NCBI RefSeq assembly: GCF_963675165.1
Contig: NC_087390.1
Location: forward strand, 3,486,001 to 3,550,000
DNA from: Halichondria panicea
Taxonomy: Eukaryota; Porifera; Demospongiae; Suberitida; Halichondriidae
Length of the DNA stretch: 64,000 bases
Reading direction: 5' to 3'
Positions 56,923-64,000 of the stretch are shown here, one piece after another (position 1 is the first letter of the stretch; every line of letters starts with the position of its first letter). The notes under the pieces were generated by a model. It was not told the origin of the DNA, did not search any database, and saw only the letters and a list, made by a program, of their open reading frames with translations. Made by a program: the position numbers and the translations under genes.

Positions 56923-59900
56923 TTAGTTCTGATGTTCGTCATGGTTATTAGCCTGGACTAATGGCTGCTGATCGGGATTTACCGCTACAGCAGGTATAAA
57001 TTTTTTACGGCAATAACAGCACACTCCTAGTATCACTATTATGATCAAAAGTAATACTGCACTGACACTAGCCAAGGAAATTATGGTCGCCTCATAATTA
57101 GGAGGGCCTGGAGTGCCTGGGGTGCCTGGGGTAGGGGTACCTGAACAGACAGAGTGTTATGGTTATAATAGGTATTCCAATAATCACAATTTGACCCTCG
57201 GTTTGCGCATGCGCAAGCGAGGTAATACGATAGTGTGTGTGTGATGCGTGTGTGTCTAGGCTGCTACAACTGCTCTGATCAATGAAGTGCAAGTAAGAGC
57301 TTCTATAGTAACGTTTTCTTGAATAACAATTGCTTTGTTCTCGAGTTATAGCTTACTGAATGAAAGCACCGCAGGTGCTGATGCCTCGGTGGAGGTGTCA
57401 AAGCTACATAACATAAAAGCTACTAGCTATAATTAGCTTACACATAATTATGACACACATTAATTTATAACTATCATGATAAACATTTTTGCATGGGAAA
57501 TGATAGCCTCGATTCCAGGCCGCGAAGAGAAAGGCGGCCTTGTATACCTTGTATGCGCATACGCGTATATTACCCCAAAAAAGGTTTGTGAATACTGTCA
57601 GTAAAATAAACAGTATACTATTTTGTATTCTGAAGTTGTAGTCCGCTACATAAAAGTATTGTGCAAAGATGACTGAGTTTTTACGCCCTTTATTGTATCA
57701 AGCCAAGTCTCTACTTAACGACACCCTACACTGTAAGGCTACAGATGTCATAGGAAAGGCATGATGTGTTCCTGTGGGTCCCCTGATGAGGCTGTGGTAA
57801 TATGGACCAGGCAAGTCTTCTGCTACCAAATCTTGCCTTTATATTCGACAAGAAGTCATTGCTGAAGATAAAGAAGCTAATGATCACTCCTGAAAGCTTT
57901 TAATAAGCTTTTACCACTAACCACATAGTCGTACGTATTCTTCAACTTTGTCTGTTTTTTACAATTTGTATGATGAAATTGCTGTCAATTTTTTCGCGCA
58001 TGCGCATACAAGGTATACCAGGCAACCTTTCTCTTCGAGGCTAGGGAAATGATCGACATGATTGTTGTTAAAAACGATTGATGCCAAAAGTTCAAGTCTA
58101 AAATAAATGGCTGCATCAGCAGAGCCTTGCAGTTCTCTTCTCACTCTTGCAGCTACCAATAGATAGCGTTCTAGTGCATAGCTAACTAATAAGTACATGT
58201 AGAGTAGCAACAACTCCATGGACACGTTTTTCTACACACTTTTCTGAAAAGGCTGCAATGGCATTCCTAGGCATATTAAACTCGAGAACCATGCAAGCAT
58301 TATTTTGTAAATTCCACAATATAAAATCCATGACTAAAAACTCTTACTTGTACTTTATTGATCCTTGAGCAGCTGTAGCAGTTTGCACAGACAGATGTAA
58401 ACACACACACACACACAACTGTATACCTCGCTTGCGCATGCGCACCAAGGCATATGTGATTTTGAAGAGGGCAAAATAACTTTCGATTCAATATGGATCT
58501 CTGTCAGTCCACTATTGCTCACCTGTACAACTGATAGGTTTCGTATAATCTGAGATCCGACACGACTCATTGTTTCCTTCAGGCAAGTCCTTTTTGTTTT
58601 TATCAAACACTGTAGTACATGTATCAGAGCAATGCAAAATTAGTAAATGGTACTGTATAGCGGGTAATTTTCGTAGGTGCAAATTTTCGTACAAACGACC
58701 CATCGTATTATTAATTTTTGTACAGCTCAGGATCACTGCGTTGAATCTATTGCGGTAGAAATAATTTCGTAGTTTAATTATTGTATTGATGCTCTTCAAC
58801 GAAATCTACGAAAATAACCCGCTATACGGTAACAATGATACAAAATTACCAACGGGTAGTATGAAAAAATACCCTTCATAATAATCACTTGAAGTACATG
58901 TACTGTAACAATCACGACATATACATGTACATGAGTAAAATAAACAAACACCAAATACACAAGTGATTATTATGAAGGATGCTTCATAGCGTATAGCCTC
59001 GATCCCAGGCCGCACTTCACTCAGGGAAGTGGGCCTGGTATCGACTGCTTGCGCATGCGCTAATATCCCCCCGATATCTGGGGGCTTTGGATAACATCGT
59101 ATATGCTCAGTAAAATAATGACATTACAACGAACGGAGGTGGATAGTTTGATTGAAGGTTTCTAGCCCATCGGATAGCATTCTCTGATAGCTACCCTTAG
59201 CCTGCTATGTTAACAAAAGACTCACAGCCTGCAACAGTGTGGATGACGATCGTCTGAACGGAGTGAAAGCTGACAAGAGCCTATATATGGACAGGCCACG
59301 CCCATTAACACTAACTTTGGTGAAAGTCTACTATACTACTGCTACTGTTCTATCAGAAGAAAATAGCTGTACAACAAATAACCTACACAGCTCTGTCTCT
59401 AGCTAGCTAGCTAGCTATATAGCTCTGTGTATGACTTTTAGGATATTTTCTCTGATGAATTCAGTATTATAGGAAATTTTACGGGGAAAAATATCCAACA
59501 GTTTTGCGCATGCGCAAAGCAGTCGATAGCAGGCCTTCTTTTCTATGAAGGCCGGTGAAGGAGGCTACACAGGGTATAGGAACATGTACATGTACTTGTG
59601 GTTTGCTAAATCCATTTTACAAAGTAATTTTGTGGCAAAAACACAGAAAAACAAATCCCGAACAATGACTTTGATTGAGGCTATTAAGATAACTAACTTA
59701 CAGCATTTCAAAACGATACCGTCCTCAAACAAACAAGTATCTACGCTACACAAGGGAGTAGTAGGCTTGGTGAAACAACAGCTGAAACAAGGCTCAGAAG
59801 AGTCCATACAATCTCTCGTGTTGATGCTGCTAAGCCAAGCGTTGTGTTGGAGACTTGTGCTGTGTGTGTGCAAGGTGTACGTGCATACATATATAAGTAG

Positions 59901-62900
59901 AGACGGGAGGGGAAATCACTAGTAACTAATGTTTCAGAAGTAGGAATTACAATTGGAGTTAAGCAACAACAGCTAGCTCCTCCAAAACTTGGGCTTACAC
60001 ATCGAAGATTTAAACATGCACTGTACAGGTGGATCATTGCTTACTCCAATGAAAGCACCGCGGGTGGAGGTGTCAAAGCTACAAGCTAATATAGCAATAG
60101 CTTTTATTATCATTGAACATTTTTATAAAGTGTGCTGCATGCAAAATCGTAGATTCTTAACGAGTGGGTAATAATCGACCATGATTTGTTAAAAACGATC
60201 GATGCCAAAACTTCAAGTCTAAAATGAATGGCTGCATCAGCAGAGCCTTGCAGCTCTAGCTCTTCTCACTCTCGCAGCTACCAATAGCTAGCGTTCTAGT
60301 GCAAAGCTAACTACTAAGTAGAGTAGCAACACTGCATAGACAAATTTGGCTATGCACTCTTCTGAAAAGGCTGAAATGGCATTCCAAGTAAGCAAAAATA
60401 GGCATAACTCGAGAACGGAGCATTATTTTGCAAATCCACGAATTAAAATCCAAGAAAACGTTACTAGAAGCCTATAGAAACTCTTACTTACTGTTCATTG
60501 ATCCTTGAGCAGCTGTAGCAGTCTACACAGACAGACAGACCGACAGACACACTACCGTATACCTCGCTTGCGCATGTACACCGAGGTATCACTATACTAG
60601 GGGATGCTGGAAGCATTGTGTGGAGCGAGCCTAGTCTTAGCGAAGACAAAGAAGTAGTAGTGAGTTGCTGTTTCCTTCGTTTCCTAAAGATATCTCTAAC
60701 TGCAATTCTCTTTTTCTCTACAATTCTAACCTTTTGACGACAGACGAGCTTCTGTCTCATAGCTCCTACTTGTTGTTAAACTTCCCTTAGCCTTGCCAGC
60801 AGATGGTGTCTTTGATATGGCGTAGGGAATGGCAGTTGTTGTCTTACTGTTTCGTAAAGGTCTCTCTAACTGTTCTCTCTTCCTCTTCAGACAGACGACA
60901 GACGAGCTGAGCTTTTGTCTCATTAGCTCCTTTTTGTTGTCAAACTTCCCTTAGTCTTGCCAGCAGATGGTGTGTTTGATATCCCAACGCCATTGCCTTA
61001 CTGCCTTAGTTGTTGAGCTAGCTAGCTGTATCAGTTTCATCCAGTGAGTTCGAGTAGAAATAAAATTAATGTCTTGCAGTGATCGTCACGCTAAAAAGCT
61101 TTGAACTACGAGACAAACAGATTGTCACGCTAAAAAGCGTGCAAATGGAGCGATCGTCATGCTAAAAAGCTTCAAGCGACAGGCGGATATCCAGTCGCTG
61201 AGCTTTTCTTTACAGTACTCGAAACTATGGGACTCGCTTCAGGGCTCGCCCCAACTATACCACTTCATACATGTAAACACAAACAGACAACTTACGGATC
61301 GTAGTGAGAGTTGGAATTCTTTGCAGTGGTGATATTTTTAGGGTCAGCTTCAGTGTACCCCATCTGCCTGCATACTGAGTCAGCAGCATTGCGTGTGAAT
61401 GGTTGTGTTTTGTCCTGAGTAATAACACCCCACGAATTATAGCCATTGAGGTGCATGTATATGAGCACTAGTCCAAACGAAACTTGATGACCTGCATTGA
61501 GAAAACTGTCCTGTAAAGTCGTTCAAACACATACGTCATTACTATTGCAGGCCTTTCAAGTTTGATACTGTTACTGTCATAACAGATCCCCAAAAAGAGT
61601 CTGGTTGAATATGCGATTGGGTTTTTGACAGACATAAAAGTGGAAATTAAGTTGTTAACGGGAGGAGTCCTAGCTTGGATACCATACTTTTGAATGTTTA
61701 CATAACCTTCATACCTGGAGCAGTATTCTCGGGATGTAAGAGTAACACTTGTCCAATGTAACCTTCATTTGGCACCTTGTTCCAGCTGTCATCAGGTCCT
61801 AACATGTACACATACAGTAAGCATGCAGGCACAGATATAAGTTTATCACCTGCACACAATAATTATTTGTGAATACGCAAGCTGTATAGATACACGTACA
61901 TTCCAATCTTTAAAGTTCACAAAGTCATACAGAAGAGATTAACATACAATATGCTACACGTTACACGTAGGAGCTAGGACTTGAATAGTGGCCTGTGTAG
62001 ATTATTATTACCAAGAGTTCATTAGGAGGAGTATGCAACTCCACTTAAAACCGTAGTAGGCATTCTGTCCAACCTACGTCACAACCACATGCTGTTGTAT
62101 AAACTGTGATTAGGAAATTTGCAATGACAATTAGTAATGATTATCATTGATGGTTTCTAGTCTGGCCCCAGACCACTCCCTTGCACATGTGCCAGGGAGA
62201 GGGTCGAGTCACTTTTCTTGGTTCAGATGTCAAAACTTAACATCTCCATGCAATCAGATTTGCAAGAATGCAATTAAACTGTCACATGATTCCACCTCAC
62301 AGATCTAGAGGAGGTCGGTAGTACTTGACCTTTGTCATTTTAAAACTATGCCAGTAGGCAATGGCTAACTTAAATTTCGATATACAAACGCCTTGTACCT
62401 GAAGTGGCTATGGTTACAATAGTGAGTATTTGTGACGTAGGTCAGACAGAATGCCTCCTGTGTCTATATAGTCATTGGAGTTGCGTACTCTTCCTAATAA
62501 ACTCTTGATATTACATATGGCGATCGAAATAATATTTATTCGTAAAGTTTGAGCGCGGATAGCTCAACTAAAGATTTTATTTTCGAGGATAGAAGTCTTT
62601 CAATACCGAAAAGTAAAAAGGAATTCCCAAATTTTCAAGGTACAAAATTTTCGCGATTTGAGGTGAATCCGCGAAAACCTCGAACATTTTGTGCTTCGAA
62701 AATAACCCGCTATACATGCAGTATACATGTAGGTTATATAGTACGTGTTCCTCAGCCCTAGCTTACATGATCTAACTAATGTTGACCTAGAGCTCTTTCA
62801 CAGTACAGCTAGTACACATGTGCAATGAAGAAACAATCATTACCACAGTCTAAGTAGATTTTAGAACAGTTGCGATTATTTGGTTGGACGAAGGGGCATC

Positions 62901-63349
62901 TCAGGTTATTTGGCTGCCACAAGTCACCTCGGAGAACCAGGGATCAACATCACTATACCCCCAGACTTCCCTAAAGTGCATAGGAAAATATGTATAATTT
63001 GCCACACAAACAAGTAACAACTTGAAAACACTTCACGTACATGAAATTAGATAGTGGGGGGGGGGGGGGGGGGGGGTATACACTGTACATATGGCTAATA
63101 ACATTATTATGAGAAAGTTTAAAAGTTTAATTCTCATTACAACATGATAATCTTACTGATATTTCCCATTATCATATCCAAGTTGTTGGCACATGGTGGT
63201 AAGAGTTGTTCGATCAACCTGATCATCACATATGGTCCCCCATTTAGCTCGCAGATCAGGGCCTCTGGAGTACACCAGCAATAGAGGCACCCCTTGCAAA
63301 CTTTTATCCCGGTCTAGGCATAAGTCCCCTAATGATGGGTTCACTTCTC
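56923..63349 (-). CDS. SRCR-domain membrane receptor, copy B (5' end outside the window; frame broken)
   Basis: Paralogue of copy A with the same exon plan: 63349-63157, 62970-62844, 61798-61715, 61491-61296, 59826-59702, 58609-58523, 57140-56923. The signal exon should lie beyond the right edge. SRCR 1: VNPSLGDLCLDRDKSLQGVP, KWGTICDDQVDRTTLTTMCQ, QLGYD. SRCR 2: HQVSFGLVLIYMHLNGYNSW, then AADSVCRQMGYTEADP. Cys stalk SSEPCFSCCF, transmembrane AVLLLIIVILGVCCYC, tail HDEHQN. The exon at 62970-62844 is 127 nt against 143 in copy A. The 16 nt deficit is not a multiple of three: after WFSEVTCGSQIT a TGA appears and the expected NNLRCPF follows in another frame. Copy B is therefore probably a pseudogene, or the site is a sequence error. 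Exons downstream of the break remain open. Confidence 0.75.
57194..57358 (+). mobile_element. Truncated Family A copy
   Basis: Begins GGTTTGCGCATGCGCAAGCG and stops after TTGTTCTCGAGTTATAGC, where a second, inverted Family A copy starts. Confidence 0.7.
57359..58455 (-). mobile_element. Family A copy split by a nested insertion
   Basis: The head (57359-57503, AATGAAAGCACCGCAGGTGC...) and the tail (58044-58455, ending CGCTTGCGCATGCGCACCAA) belong to one Family A element interrupted by the element at 57504-58043. Confidence 0.8.
57504..58043. mobile_element. MULE-like element nested in Family A, 9 bp target duplication
   Basis: 540 bp with ends TAGCCTCG...CGAGGCTA and inner paired GAAGAGAAAGG / CCTTTCTCTTC. 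Target duplication GGGAAATGA at 57495-57503 and 58044-58052. No transposase frame. Confidence 0.83.
58653..58829. mobile_element. TA-target MITE present only in SRCR copy B
   Basis: Ends GTATAGCGGGTAATTTTCG and complement ending ACCCGCTATACGG, TA on each side. The matching place in copy A (AATGGTAATAATCATAC, about 47810) is empty. Confidence 0.88.
58994..59567. mobile_element. MULE-like MITE, third copy
   Basis: TAGCCTCGATCCCAGGCCGC at the left, GGCCGGTGAAGGAGGCTA at the right, and flanks CATAGCGTA (58985-58993) / CACAGGGTA (59568-59576), a 9 bp duplication with two changes, so an older insertion. Internal blocks shared with 18825-19369. Confidence 0.78.
60049..60590 (-). mobile_element. Family A copy (inverted), SRCR copy B intron
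   Basis: Runs from AATGAAAGCACCGCGGGTGG to TACCTCGCTTGCGCATGTAC, with a CAGA-type microsatellite before the end. Confidence 0.82.
60640..60985. repeat. Two tandem copies of a unit of about 180 bp
   Basis: TTTCCTAAAGATATCTCTAA...GCCAGCAGATGGTGTCTTTG is followed by a second version TTTCGTAAAGGTCTCTCTAA...GCCAGCAGATGGTGTGTTTG. The open frames here are repeat-derived. Confidence 0.75.
61080..61185. repeat. Three repeats of GATCGTCACGCTAAAAAGC
   Basis: Units at about 61081, 61120 and 61152 with 20-25 bp between them. In the intron between SRCR copy B exons at 59702-59826 and 61296-61491. Confidence 0.75.
63056..63077. repeat. Poly-G run
   Basis: An uninterrupted G tract of about 20 bases in the intron upstream of the frameshifted SRCR exon. 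Confidence 0.85.
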
Positions 63350-63814
63350 CTGCAAAAATAACACCAGTAGTACAGTGCTGAGATGTAATATACCGGTACG
63401 TACACCACCAAAATGCAGCACCGTCTAGTCCACTAGGGGCACTATACACGGTCTCAAATAGTTGCATCCTAAACTGAGGTAAAAACGTAGCCACCCTGTA
63501 GAATAGAAGTTTGAAAATACATACCTTAAGCCTCCAACCCTCAAAATATATGAGACTTGGACCTAAAACGAACTCCTATATTTTTTAGATCTATTTTATG
63601 GCCATGAGGTATCTATGTGCTGGTAGTAGAATGACGTACATCACTACTGTCGTAGTAAGGTGATAACAGGGCTAAAAAATAACACTTCAGAGAGGCGCAT
63701 GTTAGGCCACCATTAAAAAGAGAAAGACACTAAAAAAGAAATACCGGAAATGAAGTTTAATAATGGGCATGGCATATTATAACAAGATCCAATTTGCTGG
63801 TGGGGGTACCACAC

Positions 63815-64000
63815 ATAACTAGAGCACTGATTAGTGCTATAACCCTCGGCTGTTGACAATCTACAATAAATGTAGGTATGAAAACTGGCTGAGCAGCAAG
63901 TAACAAGCAATAAAAGAGTTAGGACTTAGTGACCTTATTCCATCATTGTTCCTCTGATTATTCCTTGATCCTTGGTAGGGGATGACTTCAGCTGTAAATA
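63815..64000 (-). repeat. Dispersed repeat, fourth copy, cut by the window edge
   Basis: Starts TAGAGCACTGATTAGTGCTA and reaches GATGACTTCAGCTGTAAATA, like 51540-51910. Confidence 0.55.

Noticed and set aside
59545-59922. Plus-strand frame of 125 aa
   Set aside because: It is antisense to the Cys-rich exon of SRCR copy B (59702-59826) and starts inside a MITE.
60488-60923. Minus-strand frames with RQKVRIVEKKR-like sequence
   Set aside because: They cross a two-copy tandem repeat and the end of a Family A element, with no family resemblance.
1-64000. tRNA or rRNA genes
   Set aside because: No cloverleaf-like segment with A and B boxes, and no conserved rRNA block, was noticed by eye. A tRNA scan would settle this.

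Overview
The window is animal nuclear DNA, most probably from a sponge (a demosponge is my best guess). It is AT-rich. Most genes have many GT-AG introns and clear animal orthologues: PSMB3, PSME3, PTTG1IP, CYP51, lanosterol synthase, a MORN2-like gene and SRCR receptors. Intergenic DNA and introns are crowded with short non-autonomous DNA transposons. The expanded SRCR receptors and the sterol genes fit Porifera, but the species call is an inference.

Layout. 1-3.0 kb: first coding exon (minus) of an SH3/ARHGAP12/27-like gene. 3.6-15.1 kb: two proteasome genes facing each other, PSMB3 (plus) and PSME3/PA28-gamma (minus); both rebuild completely from spliced exons (205 and 255 aa). 15.4-20.3 kb: PTTG1IP-like membrane protein (plus; last exon not found), with introns full of nested transposons. 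21.4-25.0 kb: two divergent intronless paralogues resembling the cyanobacterial DUF3598 family. 27.2-28.1 kb: an intronless NmrA-type NAD(P)-binding oxidoreductase (minus). 29.3-33.0 kb: CYP51 (minus, 13 exons, 495 aa). 34.4-41.2 kb: lanosterol synthase (plus, 23 exons, 734 aa). 41.5-42.3 kb: an intronless, apparently complete bacterial-type indole-3-glycerol-phosphate synthase (TrpC; minus), only about 180 bp from the start of a MORN2-like gene (42.4-46.2 kb, plus). 46.6-64 kb: a tandem segmental duplication carrying two SRCR transmembrane receptor genes (minus) and a second copy of the last MORN2-like exon. That second exon copy lies in splice phase behind two centlein-like exons and could form a new chimeric gene.

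Main points. (1) Four intronless genes of prokaryotic character (two DUF3598-like, NmrA-like, TrpC) lie within 21 kb among intron-rich animal genes, which suggests integrated horizontal transfers. (2) Two successive sterol enzymes, LSS and CYP51, are divergent neighbours sharing a 1.45 kb spacer. (3) The SRCR duplication records transposon insertions as filled versus empty sites, which fixes the ends and TA target of one MITE family. (4) A second element family shows 9-10 bp target duplications and TAGCCTC ends, as expected of Mutator-like elements.

Exon boundaries were placed by hand from splice sites, reading phase and remembered family sequences. No alignment or database search was run.
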